A DNA stretch of 64,000 nucleotides, taken from assembly GCF_019668465.1 (NCBI RefSeq), contig NZ_AP024828.1, positions 3,224,001 to 3,288,000 of the forward strand, given 5' to 3'. This document shows positions 17,950 to 26,732 of this stretch, piece by piece (positions within the stretch are counted from its first letter, which is position 1; each line of letters begins with the position of its first letter). Source of the DNA: Mycobacterium senriense (GTDB lineage: Bacteria > Actinomycetota > Actinomycetes > Mycobacteriales > Mycobacteriaceae). The notes beneath the pieces were generated by a model. That model saw only the letters and a program-made list of their open reading frames with translations. It did no database searches and had not been told where the DNA came from. Made by a program: the position numbers and the translations under genes.

Positions 17950-19545
17950 TCAACGACTTTCCAGCACCCGCAACCCCAGCGCAAACAGCAGCCGCACCTC
18001 GGGATCGGCCAGCGACGCCGACAACACTTTTTCGATGCGTCGCACCCGGTAGCGAACCGTATTCGGATGCACGCGCAACGCTTGTGCGGCCGCCGCGATG
18101 TCGCCGAACGCGTCCAGATAGACCCGCAACGTCTCGGCGAGCACCGGCTCGTCGTCGCGCAGCGCCACGATCCGCGGATCGATCAATCGCTCGTCGCTGC
18201 CGACCAGGGTCACGATCTCGTCAAGCAGCACGGCGGTACGCGCTTCGGCCAGCGACGTCACCTGCCCGAACGAAATCGGGTGCCGCTCAGCGCTGTCCAG
18301 TACGCGGTCCACCTCGGTGCGCGCCGCGGCAATCCCGGCCAGGCCGGCGACCGGTGCGGCGATGGCCGCCCGTAGCTGCACCCCGAGTTCGGCGCGCATG
18401 GCGCCGATGGTGCCGCGCACCCATGAGGTGACCGACCGGTTGCGCGTCTGGGGGAGCAGCACGTACGTGCGCGCGCCGTTCGAGGCGACCTGGGCGTCGG
18501 CGCGAAAAGCGCTGGCGCTCAGCGCGATAACATCGGTGAGCCGGCCGGGACCGGGTGAACCGTCCGCCGCGTCCCAACCGATCAGCGCCGCGTCGCCGTC
18601 GGCGGCCAGGCCCAGTTCAGCGGCAACCGCAACAACGTCGACCTGTGCAAGGGTCTCGGCATCGGCGAGGCCGAGGAGCTGCTGCACCCGCCGGGCATGC
18701 GTCGACGGCCGGGCCGCCAGCCGCGACATGATGCGGGCGGCCAGCACGGAGGCGCCCCGCAACATCTCCTCGGCGTCGTCGGCCAATGGTTGTGAGCCTT
18801 GCTGTACCCAGATGGTCCCGGCGAACACCGGCGGCCGCCGCGCGTCCGGTGCCGGCCGGTGGATGCCGACGGCCAGTCGCGGGCGCAGCCCCAGCTCGGG
18901 CCGCTCGGCGACGCGGACGACGTCGCCGCCCGCCCGCAACGCGTCGAAGATGCCCCATTGGCCGATCCACTCGAGATGCTCGGGCGGGCCCGCCCTGCCC
19001 AGGATGGAAAGCCGGCGCAGCTCGTCGGCTTCGTCGTTGGAGGCGGAATAGGCCAGCACGTGCGAATGGGCGTTCTCGATGCTGACCATGCCGTGAATGC
19101 GGTCGGCGAGCGACTGCGCCAGCCCGAACAGATCGGTGCCCGAGTCGTCCGTCGCATCGGCGCGGTCCCCGTGATGCTCCAGGACGTGGTTGACCAACTG
19201 ATAGAGCCGCTCCCAGCGGGCCCGCGGGTCGGCGGCCACCACGGCCGAACCGGCCGCAACGGCCTTCGCCACCAATGCATTCGACGGCTCTTTGACGAAA
19301 ATGGCCACCGGGACGCGCTCGCGCGCCTGCTTGTCCACCCAGCGCAGCGCCTTGTCGTCGGCGACCCCCAGCAGGAAGAAGACATCGGCCGAGCCCGCGG
19401 CGGCCGCCAGCCCGAGCCGCACGTCGTCGGAGTCGATCAGCGCCGCCGACCCCACCGGCAGGTCCAGGCCGCGGGGCGCGTCGACCAGGCTCACCAGGGT
19501 CGCGTCCAGCGCGAGTAGCAGCTGCCCCAGCCCCACACCGGTCAT
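17950..19545 (-). CDS. PucR-family regulator of proline catabolism
   Basis: Transcriptional regulator of 531 residues like H37Rv Rv1186c, which is divergent from the same two genes. The N-terminal ligand-sensing part is followed by a GGDEF-like/CdaR region (residues ~290-430). The C-terminal PucR helix-turn-helix is ETLRVYLDAFGDIAAAAQALRVHPNTVRYRVRRIEKVL. It most likely activates pruA-putB in response to proline or a breakdown product (inferred; the H37Rv orthologue has been described as PruC). ATG 19545 has a TAAAAT -10 8 nt upstream, and a 9-bp repeat overlaps this promoter. Confidence 0.88.
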   Translation of the reverse strand: MTGVGLGQLLLALDATLVSLVDAPRGLDLPVGSAALIDSDDVRLGLAAAAGSADVFFLLGVADDKALRWVDKQARERVPVAIFVKEPSNALVAKAVAAGSAVVAADPRARWERLYQLVNHVLEHHGDRADATDDSGTDLFGLAQSLADRIHGMVSIENAHSHVLAYSASNDEADELRRLSILGRAGPPEHLEWIGQWGIFDALRAGGDVVRVAERPELGLRPRLAVGIHRPAPDARRPPVFAGTIWVQQGSQPLADDAEEMLRGASVLAARIMSRLAARPSTHARRVQQLLGLADAETLAQVDVVAVAAELGLAADGDAALIGWDAADGSPGPGRLTDVIALSASAFRADAQVASNGARTYVLLPQTRNRSVTSWVRGTIGAMRAELGVQLRAAIAAPVAGLAGIAAARTEVDRVLDSAERHPISFGQVTSLAEARTAVLLDEIVTLVGSDERLIDPRIVALRDDEPVLAETLRVYLDAFGDIAAAAQALRVHPNTVRYRVRRIEKVLSASLADPEVRLLFALGLRVLESR

Positions 19546-19546
19546 G

Positions 19547-19587
19547 TTGTCCGATTTTACTGCTAATGCCAGTCTGTATTGTCCGAT
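19547..19587. promoter_or_regulatory. Paired 9-bp direct repeats in the pucR-pruA intergenic region
   Basis: TTGTCCGAT occurs at 19547-19555 and again at 19579-19587, 32 bp apart centre to centre (about three helical turns), within an 83-bp divergent promoter region. The first copy overlaps the pucR -10. Candidate operators for the PucR regulator. Confidence 0.55.
19554..19559 (-). promoter_or_regulatory. Predicted -10 (TAAAAT) of the pucR-family gene
   Basis: TAAAAT on the minus strand, 8 nt before ATG 19545; close to leaderless. It overlaps the first TTGTCCGAT repeat, which suggests autoregulation. Confidence 0.5.
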
Positions 19588-19628
19588 CGGCTAATTCTCT
19601 GCCGAGCCGCCGCGAGGATCCTTGCAGC

Positions 19629-21260
19629 ATGGACGCGATAACCCAGGTCCCGATGCCGGCCAACGAGCCGGTCCACGACTATGCGCCGCACTCGCCGGAA
19701 CGCGCCCGGCTCCACACCGAACTGGCGACGCTGACCGATGGCCCGATCGACCTGCCGCATGTCATCGGCGGCACCCACCGGATGGGTGACGGTGAGCGCA
19801 TCGACGTCGTCCAGCCACACCGGCACGCCGCGAAGCTGGGCACCCTGACCAACGCCGGACACGCGGACGCGACGGCGGCGATCGAAGCCGCGATGACCGC
19901 GAAACGTGCATGGGCTGCATTGCCCTTCGACGAGCGGGCGGCGGTGTTCCTGCGGGCCGCCGACCTGCTGGCCGGGCCGTGGCGGGAGAAGATCGCCGCG
20001 GCGACGATGCTCGGCCAGTCCAAGTCGGTCTATCAGGCCGAGATCGACTCGCCCTGCGAACAGATAGACTTCTGGCGCTTCAACGTGGCGTTCGCGCGGC
20101 AGATCCTGGCGCAGCAGCCGATCAGCGGGCCGGGGGAGTGGAACCGCAGCGAGTACCGCCCGCTGGACGGCTTCGTCTACGCGATCACGCCCTTCAACTT
20201 CACCTCGATCGCGGGCAACCTGCCGACCGCGCCCGCGCTGATGGGCAACACCGTGGTGTGGAAGCCGTCGATCACCCAGACGCTGTCGGCGTATCTGACC
20301 ATGCAGCTGCTCGAGGCCGCGGGGCTGCCGCCCGGGGTGATCAACCTGGTGACCGGCGACGGCCTTGCCGTTTCCGATGTGGCACTGGCCGATCCGAGGC
20401 TGGCGGGCATCCACTTCACCGGGTCGACGGCTACCTTCCGGCATTTGTGGCAGCAGGTGGGCGCGAATATCGGCCGCTACCACAGCTATCCGCGGCTGGT
20501 CGGCGAGACCGGCGGCAAAGACTTCGTCGTCGCCCACGCCTCGGCACGCCCGGAGGTGTTGTGCACGGCGCTGATTCGCGGCGCGTTCGACTACCAGGGG
20601 CAGAAATGCTCGGCCGCGTCGCGGGCCTTCGTCGCGCAGTCGGTGTGGCGCCGCATGGGTGACGACTTTTTGGGCAAGACCACCGCGCTGCGCTACGGCG
20701 ACGTGACCGATCTGACCAATTACGGCGGAGCGCTGATCGACCGGCGCGCCTTCATCAAGAACGTCGACGCCATCGAGCGGGCCAAGGGCGCGCCGCACGT
20801 CACCATCGCCGTGGGCGGCGAATACGACGACAGCGAAGGCTATTTCGTGCGGCCCACGGTGTTGCTGTCCGACGACCCGACCGACGAGTCGTTCGCGACG
20901 GAATACTTCGGCCCGCTGCTGTCGGTGCACGTGTACCCCGACGACGACTACGAGCGCGTCCTCGACGTCGTCGATACCGGGTCTCGCTACGCGCTGACCG
21001 GCGCGGTCATCGCCGACGACCGCGACGCCGTGCTGACCGCGCAGGACCGGTTGCGGTTCGCGGCCGGGAACTTCTATGTCAACGACAAGCCGACCGGCGC
21101 GGTCGTCGGGCGCCAGCCGTTCGGGGGATCGCGTGGCTCGGGCACCAACGACAAGGCCGGATCGATGCTGAACATGTTGCGCTGGACGTCGGCTCGCACC
21201 ATCAAGGAGACCTTCATCCCGGCAACCGATCACATCTATCCGCACATGGGCGCCGACTGA
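19629..21260 (+). CDS. pruA: 1-pyrroline-5-carboxylate dehydrogenase
   Basis: NAD-dependent oxidation of glutamate semialdehyde/P5C to glutamate, the second step of proline catabolism. Aldehyde dehydrogenase fold, 543 residues, identical in length to Rv1187. Catalytic Cys327 lies in GQKCSAASRAFV and the general base Glu293 in VGETGGKDF. ATG 19629 chosen: GAGGATCC lies 10 nt upstream, and the frame before it overlaps the promoter repeats. Its stop overlaps the putB start by one base (TGATG), so the two enzymes are co-translated, which suits channelling of P5C between them. Confidence 0.95.
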   Translation: MDAITQVPMPANEPVHDYAPHSPERARLHTELATLTDGPIDLPHVIGGTHRMGDGERIDVVQPHRHAAKLGTLTNAGHADATAAIEAAMTAKRAWAALPFDERAAVFLRAADLLAGPWREKIAAATMLGQSKSVYQAEIDSPCEQIDFWRFNVAFARQILAQQPISGPGEWNRSEYRPLDGFVYAITPFNFTSIAGNLPTAPALMGNTVVWKPSITQTLSAYLTMQLLEAAGLPPGVINLVTGDGLAVSDVALADPRLAGIHFTGSTATFRHLWQQVGANIGRYHSYPRLVGETGGKDFVVAHASARPEVLCTALIRGAFDYQGQKCSAASRAFVAQSVWRRMGDDFLGKTTALRYGDVTDLTNYGGALIDRRAFIKNVDAIERAKGAPHVTIAVGGEYDDSEGYFVRPTVLLSDDPTDESFATEYFGPLLSVHVYPDDDYERVLDVVDTGSRYALTGAVIADDRDAVLTAQDRLRFAAGNFYVNDKPTGAVVGRQPFGGSRGSGTNDKAGSMLNMLRWTSARTIKETFIPATDHIYPHMGAD

Positions 21261-22222
21261 TGGCCGGAGTGTTCGCCAGCACCCTGCGCCCGGTGATCCT
21301 GGCCGCGAGCCGCCGCGACGGGTTGCGCCGCACCGCCGAACGACTGACGGTCACCCGAAAGGTGGTACACCGGTTCGTTCCGGGGGAGACCCTCGACTCC
21401 GCGCTGAACAGCGCGGCGGCGCTTCGTGATTCGGGCCGGCTCGTCAGCATCGACTATCTGGGCGAGGACGTCGCCAACGCCGACGACGCCGATGCGGTGG
21501 TGCGGACCTACCTGGATCTGATCGACGCTCTGGGCGGGGCCGGCGCCGCGGACGACGCCGTGCGGCCGGTGGAAGTCTCGGTCAAGCTGTCGGCGCTGGG
21601 ACAGTCGCTGGAGCGCGACGGACACAAGATCGCGCGGGAGAACGCGTGGTCGATCTGCGACGCCGCCCAGCGCGCGGGTGTGTGGGTGACGGTGGACGCC
21701 GAGAACCACACCAGTACCGATCCGACGCTGCGCATCGTGCGCGACCTGCGCGCCGAATTCCCTTGGCTGGGCCTGGTTTTGCAGGCTTATCTGCGGCGCA
21801 CCCTTGACGACTGCGAGGAATTCGCCGCCTCCGGCGCCCGGGTTCGGCTGTGCAAGGGCGCCTACGACGAACCGGCCTGGATGGCCTACCGCGGGCCCAC
21901 CGAGGTCACCGACTCGTATCTGACGTGCCTTCGGGTGCTGATGGCCGGGTCCGGCTACCCGATGGTGGCCTCCCACGACCCGGAGATCATCGGCGCGGTG
22001 CCCGAGCTGGTGCGCGAATCGGGCCGTCGTGGCGACGATTTCGAATACCAGATGCTCTATGGCATCCGCGACGACGAGCAGCGGCGTCTTGCCGCGGCCG
22101 GCAACCGGGTGCGGGTGTACGTCCCGTTCGGCACCCAGTGGTACGGCTACTTCATGCGCCGGCTGGCCGAACGGCCGGCCAACTTAACGTTTTTCCTGCG
22201 CGCCCTGGCGCACCGGCGGTGA
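21260..22222 (+). CDS. putB: Proline dehydrogenase (monofunctional)
   Basis: FAD-dependent oxidation of proline to P5C, feeding electrons to the quinone pool. 320 residues, TIM-barrel PRODH domain without the PutA fusion. Signature segments are VEVSVKLSALGQ, VTVDAENHTSTDPTL, RLCKGAYDEP and FEYQMLYGIRDDEQRRL. ATG 21260 is embedded in the pruA stop. Same order as Rv1187-Rv1188. Some mycobacterial annotations name this gene putB, others leave it unnamed. After it, H37Rv has sigI; here a catabolic cluster follows. Confidence 0.93.
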   Translation: MAGVFASTLRPVILAASRRDGLRRTAERLTVTRKVVHRFVPGETLDSALNSAAALRDSGRLVSIDYLGEDVANADDADAVVRTYLDLIDALGGAGAADDAVRPVEVSVKLSALGQSLERDGHKIARENAWSICDAAQRAGVWVTVDAENHTSTDPTLRIVRDLRAEFPWLGLVLQAYLRRTLDDCEEFAASGARVRLCKGAYDEPAWMAYRGPTEVTDSYLTCLRVLMAGSGYPMVASHDPEIIGAVPELVRESGRRGDDFEYQMLYGIRDDEQRRLAAAGNRVRVYVPFGTQWYGYFMRRLAERPANLTFFLRALAHRR

Positions 22223-22296
22223 GTGTGCATCGTTGGCTTCCAGTGTGCAACCTGGGCGGCGACCCGCCGATGATGCCCGCCCTGGGCGCACACTCA
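22220..22296. terminator. Nested inverted repeat between convergent genes
   Basis: TGAGTGTGC (22220-22228) pairs with GCACACTCA (22288-22296) and, inside, GGGCGG (22254-22259) pairs with CCGCCC (22277-22282). A further GTGTGCAACC copy and CGCACGCTCAAC lie nearby. The outer arm starts at the putB stop codon. Placed between convergent transcripts, it could be a terminator or a small interspersed repeat. No U-tract. Confidence 0.4.
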
Positions 22297-22313
22297 ACCG
22301 TGTAAACGCACGC

Positions 22314-22916
22314 TCAACGCCGGCGCGAACGATCGCTGGCGAAGCCGCGCACCACGTGGGCCCGAACGAATTCCGCCGCCACGTCCGGATCATCCATGTC
22401 CAGCGTCGAGGACGGCGTGCTGAACAGCGAGAACAGGATGCGCGCGAACCATTCGCCGGCGGCCTCGATGTCGAGGTCCTTGCGCACCTCGCCCGTGAGC
22501 CGGGCGGCCGACAGGTAGGGGGCGAAGAACTCCACACATTCGCGCAGCAGCACGGCGGCGTCCTTGGTCAGCAGCAGGCTGATGGCATCCTCGTCAAAGT
22601 ACTTCTCCGAGGCGATGACCCGTCGTGCCTGGGTGACGAAGACCGCGGCCGAACACAGCTTGTCCTCCAGGGTGCCGCCGCGATCCATCGCCTTGGTCAT
22701 CTCGCGGTAGAACCGCTCGGACGCGTGTTCGGCGCACGCCTCGACGATCGAGGCCTTATCGGAAAAGTATTCGTAAACGGTGCTGCGGGACACCCCGGCC
22801 CGCTTGGCGATGTCGACGATCGTCGCCTTCTGCAGCCCCTGTTTGCCGAAGCACGCGAACGCGGACTCCACGATGAGCTCGCGGGTGTCGGTCAGTTGAG
22901 TCGCCTGAGTCGTCAC
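22314..22916 (-). CDS. TetR-family regulator of the catabolic operon
   Basis: 200-residue TetR protein. The HTH spans residues ~10-55 (ATIVDIAKRAGVSRSTVYEYF) and the C-terminal domain is helical. It is the last gene of the minus-strand operon; its GTG start overlaps the adh stop (GTGA), so it is made with the enzymes it probably controls. Likely operator is the perfect 9+9 palindrome at 30124-30144 in front of the P450 gene (inferred). The inducer may be a CoA thioester of the pathway, as for KstR2-type repressors. Not the KstR family as far as can be seen. Confidence 0.82.
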   Translation of the reverse strand: MTTQATQLTDTRELIVESAFACFGKQGLQKATIVDIAKRAGVSRSTVYEYFSDKASIVEACAEHASERFYREMTKAMDRGGTLEDKLCSAAVFVTQARRVIASEKYFDEDAISLLLTKDAAVLLRECVEFFAPYLSAARLTGEVRKDLDIEAAGEWFARILFSLFSTPSSTLDMDDPDVAAEFVRAHVVRGFASDRSRRR

Positions 22917-23983
22917 GGAATCAACGCCCCCCGGGGGACCAACCCGGCATCGGCCGAGGCGAACGCGGCGTTGACGTCAGCCAGATGGAACGGCCTGGGC
23001 ATCAGCCGCTCGAACGGAAAACTGGTGTGCTGCAAAAACGATAGGCCGGTGGCCAGGGTGACCGGGTCGTAGAGCATCACGCCGCGCACGGACTTGTTGC
23101 CGTAGACCAAAGCGCTGGGGTCGAGCTCGAAGGTGCGTCCCATTCCGACGTTGCCGACCTCGAGCAACGTGCCGCCGTTGTTGAGAAAGCCGATCCCCTC
23201 CGGGATGACGCCCGGTACGCCCACGACCTCGAGCACCCAGTCCGCGCCGATGCCGTCGGTGTGTTCGCGCACCCGCTCGGTGACCTCGGCGGCCAAGATC
23301 CCGCTGGCGTCGATGCAGTGGGTGGCGCCGAAGTCGGCGGCGACGTCGAGTCGTTCGGCGATCTTGTCGATGACGATGACCGCGGCGGCCCCCGCGGTCC
23401 GCGCCACGGCAGCGGCGTTGATGCCCAGCCCGCCGGCGCCCTGAATGACGACGGTGTCCCCGAGCCGCACATCGCGCAGCGCGAAAAGCACCTGGGCGAG
23501 AGCGCAATTCAGCGGTGCGACGGCCTCATCGGGCAGTTCCGCGGGAACTTTGTACAAGGGCTGCCTGCGGCTGGTGTAGTAGTACTCGCCGTAGGCGGCG
23601 ACGAAGTGGGGCGCCTGCTGGTGCGTGCGGTATTCGCCGGCCATCAGGTTCTGGCAGGCGTAGGAGCGTCCCCGCGCGCACGCGTGACAACCGCCGCAGA
23701 ACCAAAAGTACGGTGCCACCACACGATCGCCGACCGCCAGCGGCCTACCGGTCGCGTCGGTGGTCAAGCCCTCGCCGAGTTCGGCTATCTCGCCGACCAT
23801 TTCGTGGCCCATGGCGAACGGGCACGGCAGCGGTAGCTCGCCGCGAAAGATATGCAGGTCGGATCCGCAGATGCCGGCCATCCGCAGCCGCAGCGCCGCG
23901 GTGCCCGGCGCCGGTGTGGTCAACGGGAATTCGGCCAGCTCGATGGGCCCGCCATGGGCGGTCAGGAGCGCGAGCCTGGGCAT
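22913..23983 (-). CDS. Zinc-dependent alcohol dehydrogenase
   Basis: Medium-chain dehydrogenase of 356 residues. Catalytic zinc ligands lie in GICGSD and GHEMVGEI; the structural zinc cluster is CGGCHACARGRSYAC. The Rossmann motif is GAGGLGINAAAVAR. It probably oxidises an alcohol intermediate of the pathway encoded upstream. Start ATG 23983 gives the usual MDR N-terminus (MPRLALLTAHGGP); the open frame continues upstream into the thiolase gene but without MDR similarity. 11 nt after the thiolase stop. Substrate unknown. Confidence 0.87.
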   Translation of the reverse strand: MPRLALLTAHGGPIELAEFPLTTPAPGTAALRLRMAGICGSDLHIFRGELPLPCPFAMGHEMVGEIAELGEGLTTDATGRPLAVGDRVVAPYFWFCGGCHACARGRSYACQNLMAGEYRTHQQAPHFVAAYGEYYYTSRRQPLYKVPAELPDEAVAPLNCALAQVLFALRDVRLGDTVVIQGAGGLGINAAAVARTAGAAAVIVIDKIAERLDVAADFGATHCIDASGILAAEVTERVREHTDGIGADWVLEVVGVPGVIPEGIGFLNNGGTLLEVGNVGMGRTFELDPSALVYGNKSVRGVMLYDPVTLATGLSFLQHTSFPFERLMPRPFHLADVNAAFASADAGLVPRGALIP

Positions 23984-23994
23984 GACGGTCGCCC

Positions 23995-25164
23995 TCAGCC
24001 GGCCGGTGCGAGAATCAGGCCGCTGGTCGGCACCCCGGTTCCGGACGTGACCAGCACGTGTTCGACGTTGTCGACCTGGTTGTACGACGTGCCCCGCACC
24101 TGGCGCACCCCCTCGGTGATCCCGTTCATGCCGTGGATGTAGGCCTCGCCGAGCAGGCCACCGTTGGTGTTGATCGGGAAGTCCCCGCCCAGCGACAGCC
24201 GCTCGACGGTGGCGAAGTCCTTGGCCTCCCCGCGCCCGCAGAACCCGAGCTCCTCGAGCTGGGCGAACACGAACGGCGTGAAATGGTCGTAGATGAAGGC
24301 GGTTTGGATGTCCTGCGGCTTGAGGCCCGAGTCGCGCCACAGCTGCCGGCCCACCACGCCCATCTCGGGCAGCCCGGTGATCTCGTCGCGGTAATAGCTC
24401 GTCATCATCTCGCCGTTGTGGGCCGCGCCCTGAGCGGCCGCGGTGATGATGGCCGGCGGCTGCCGCAGGTCGCGGGCGCGCTCGGCGCTGGTGATGACCA
24501 GCGCGACGCCGCCGTCGCTCTCCTGGCAGCAATCCAGCAGGCGCAGCACGGGTTCGACGATCCAGCGCGAATTCTGGTGATCTTCCAACGTGATCGGGCG
24601 CTCGTAGAACCAGGCGTCGGGGTTGGTCGCGGCATGCTTGCGATCGACCACCGCGATCCTGCCGAAGTCGGAGTTGGTGACGCCGTACGTCGACATGTAG
24701 CGCTGGGCATGCACCGCGACCCAGGCCGCGGGAGTGAGCAGTCCGAACGGCGCGTAATGCGCCATGAACAACGGCGTTTCGGCCATGCTGCGGCCACTGC
24801 CGCCGAACCGGAAGCCGGACCGTTCGTTGAACGCACGCCAGCACACCACCACGTCGGCGACACCGGTGGCGACGGCCATCGCCGCATGCACGACGGTGCC
24901 TGCGGCCGCGCCGCCGCCGTGGTGCACGCGGGAGAAGAAGCTCAGGTCGCCGATGCCCACGTTGCGCGCGATGTCGATCTCGTCGCTGGAATCCATGGTG
25001 AACGTGACCATGCCGTCGACGTCACCGGGTGCCAGGCCGGCGTCGTCGAGTGCGGTGCTGACCGCCTCACACGCCAATTGCAGCTCGGTGCGCCCGGATT
25101 CCTTCGAGAACTCGGTCTGGCCGATCCCGACGATGGCCGCGGCGCCCGGCAGTGTCCGGCTCAT
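23995..25164 (-). CDS. Thiolase-like lipid-transfer protein (Ltp2-like aldolase)
   Basis: 389 residues of the SCPx/non-decarboxylating thiolase family, without the usual thiolase nucleophile motif. It starts AAIVGIGQTEFSK, with segments FFSRVHHGGGAAAG, DCCQESDGGVALV and DFPINTNGGLLGEAYIHGMN. In the cholesterol igr operon the homologous Ltp2 works with a DUF35 domain as an aldolase cutting a beta-hydroxyacyl-CoA side chain. The DUF35 partner is present here (26733-27143). ATG 25164 overlaps the stop of the MaoC gene (ATGA). The function is inferred from family and context. Confidence 0.85.
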   Translation of the reverse strand: MSRTLPGAAAIVGIGQTEFSKESGRTELQLACEAVSTALDDAGLAPGDVDGMVTFTMDSSDEIDIARNVGIGDLSFFSRVHHGGGAAAGTVVHAAMAVATGVADVVVCWRAFNERSGFRFGGSGRSMAETPLFMAHYAPFGLLTPAAWVAVHAQRYMSTYGVTNSDFGRIAVVDRKHAATNPDAWFYERPITLEDHQNSRWIVEPVLRLLDCCQESDGGVALVITSAERARDLRQPPAIITAAAQGAAHNGEMMTSYYRDEITGLPEMGVVGRQLWRDSGLKPQDIQTAFIYDHFTPFVFAQLEELGFCGRGEAKDFATVERLSLGGDFPINTNGGLLGEAYIHGMNGITEGVRQVRGTSYNQVDNVEHVLVTSGTGVPTSGLILAPAG

Positions 25165-25616
25165 GCCCGGGACCCGTCGAGCAGGCTGAGCACCGCGGTG
25201 CCGGACACGTGGTCACCCAGGCTGTTGGCGCCGGCGAAGGTCACCTCGACGAAGTTCTCACCGTCCGATCCTTCGGTCTTGCCGGTGACGCTGCCGGTGA
25301 ACCGCAGTGGGTCGTCCGGAAAGCACGGCACGCCAAGGCGAATGGAGAGCTTCTTCACCATCGCCTCGGGCCCGGCCCAGTCGGTGAGGAAGCGCACGCA
25401 GTAGCCGTTGGTGGTCAGGATGTTCATGAACAGGTTGGGCGAGCCCTGCTGCTTGGCGTACTCGCGGTCGTGGTGCACCGGCATGAAGTCGCGGGTGGCG
25501 ATCGCGCCGGCGACGATCATCGTTGTGGTGATCGGGATTTCCAGCGGCGTGACCTCGTCGCCCTCCGCGATGTTCTGCCATCGCAGGGTGCTGGTCCGGC
25601 CGGTGGTGGTCGTCAT
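25161..25616 (-). CDS. MaoC-like hydratase (ChsH1-like)
   Basis: 151-residue single hot-dog MaoC-like protein. IATRDFMPVHHDREYAKQQG carries the Asp and His of the hydratase catalytic motif. In igr-type operons a catalytic hot-dog subunit of this size pairs with a second MaoC-like subunit to hydrate an enoyl-CoA. Here the partner is the 181-aa gene at 27143-27688. ATG 25616 overlaps the ACAD stop (ATGA); its own stop overlaps the thiolase start. Family assignment is firm, the heteromeric partnership is inferred. Confidence 0.85.
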   Translation of the reverse strand: MTTTTGRTSTLRWQNIAEGDEVTPLEIPITTTMIVAGAIATRDFMPVHHDREYAKQQGSPNLFMNILTTNGYCVRFLTDWAGPEAMVKKLSIRLGVPCFPDDPLRFTGSVTGKTEGSDGENFVEVTFAGANSLGDHVSGTAVLSLLDGSRA

Positions 25617-26725
25617 GCAGGTCCTTCCGAATAGGCTGCGCCGAGGTGGGCCAGCTGCGCCGAAGCCGGACCGAGGGTCAGCTCGTTGTGCTTGGCCCAC
25701 AGGAAATAGCGGTGCAGGGGGTAGGTGACGTCGATGCCGATGCCGCCGTGGACGTGCTGGGCGGTGGCGGCCACGCGGGCGCCGGCCTCGGCGGCCCAGA
25801 ATTTTGCGATGCGCGCGGCGCGGTCGGCGGGGCGCCCGTGTGCGATCAGCCAGGCCGCCTGCCAGGTGGTGCACCGGATCGCCTCGACGTCGATGAAGGC
25901 GTCGGCCATGCGTTGCTGCACCGCCTGGAAGCTGCCGATCGGGCGGCCGAATTGCTCACGGCCCGTGGTGTATTCGGCCGCAATTCGCAGCGCCCGTTCG
26001 GCGACACCGAGTTGGATCGCGCACAGCGCCACCAGGGCGCGGGCGTAGATTGCCTCGACCAGCCCGGCGCCGGTGATCACGTCCGCCGCGGAAACGGCTG
26101 CGCCGTCCAGGAATACGTCCGCGTGCGGCTCGCGGTTCGTGGTGGGCACCGGGCGTATTTCGACGCCGGCGGCGTCGGCGGCCAGCAGGAACAGGCCCAC
26201 GTCGCCGTCGTCGAGGGCGGCGGGGATCAGCACCGTGTCGGCGAGTTGCGCGGCCGGCACCAACTCCTTGGCGCCGTCAAGGCGCCAGTTCGGGCCGTCG
26301 CGGCGGGCGGTGGTGACCGGGCGAGCGGGGTCCGAACGGCCGGGTTCGGCCAAGCCCGCTGTCAGGATGCGGGATCCGGTGACCACGCCCGGCAGGAACC
26401 GCTGCTGCTGTTCCTGGCTGCCGTGCTGGGCGATCGGGTCGGCGCCCAGCACCAGCGTGGCGTAGGCCGGTACCGGCGCGACGCAATAGCCGACCTCGGC
26501 CAGCAGCACCCCGAGCTCCACGAAGCCGCCGCCGTTGCCCCCCACCGACTCCGGCAGCGCGGTGCCCAGCAGGTCGGCGGCGGCCAGCTCTTCCCAGAGC
26601 GCGGCGTCGTGGCGGGTGTCGCCGGCCTCCAGCTCGGTCAACCGTTCCGGGGTGGCGCGGCGCTCGAACAGATCGCGGGCGAGCTTGGCGATCGTCTCCT
26701 GCTCTTCGGTGAACGAGAAGTCCAT
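25613..26725 (-). CDS. Acyl-CoA dehydrogenase (FadE28-like subunit)
   Basis: 370-residue flavin acyl-CoA dehydrogenase. N-terminal helical domain (MDFSFTEEQETIAKLARDLF), an irregular middle domain (SRILTAGLAEPGRSDP lacks the usual YxxTEPxxGSD), and a C-terminal domain (YTTGREQFGRPIGSFQAVQQRMAD). The divergent flavin/substrate loop suggests the weaker, non-catalytic partner of an alpha2beta2 complex with the ACAD at 27708-28892, as for FadE28-FadE29 in cholesterol side-chain degradation. ATG 26725 chosen; the upstream frame overlaps the DUF35 gene. Stop overlaps the MaoC start. Confidence 0.85.
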   Translation of the reverse strand: MDFSFTEEQETIAKLARDLFERRATPERLTELEAGDTRHDAALWEELAAADLLGTALPESVGGNGGGFVELGVLLAEVGYCVAPVPAYATLVLGADPIAQHGSQEQQQRFLPGVVTGSRILTAGLAEPGRSDPARPVTTARRDGPNWRLDGAKELVPAAQLADTVLIPAALDDGDVGLFLLAADAAGVEIRPVPTTNREPHADVFLDGAAVSAADVITGAGLVEAIYARALVALCAIQLGVAERALRIAAEYTTGREQFGRPIGSFQAVQQRMADAFIDVEAIRCTTWQAAWLIAHGRPADRAARIAKFWAAEAGARVAATAQHVHGGIGIDVTYPLHRYFLWAKHNELTLGPASAQLAHLGAAYSEGPA

Positions 26726-26732
26726 GACGGGC

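Noticed and set aside
19563..21245. 560-codon frame antisense to pruA
   Set aside because: Shadow of a well-conserved ALDH gene with both catalytic residues in place.
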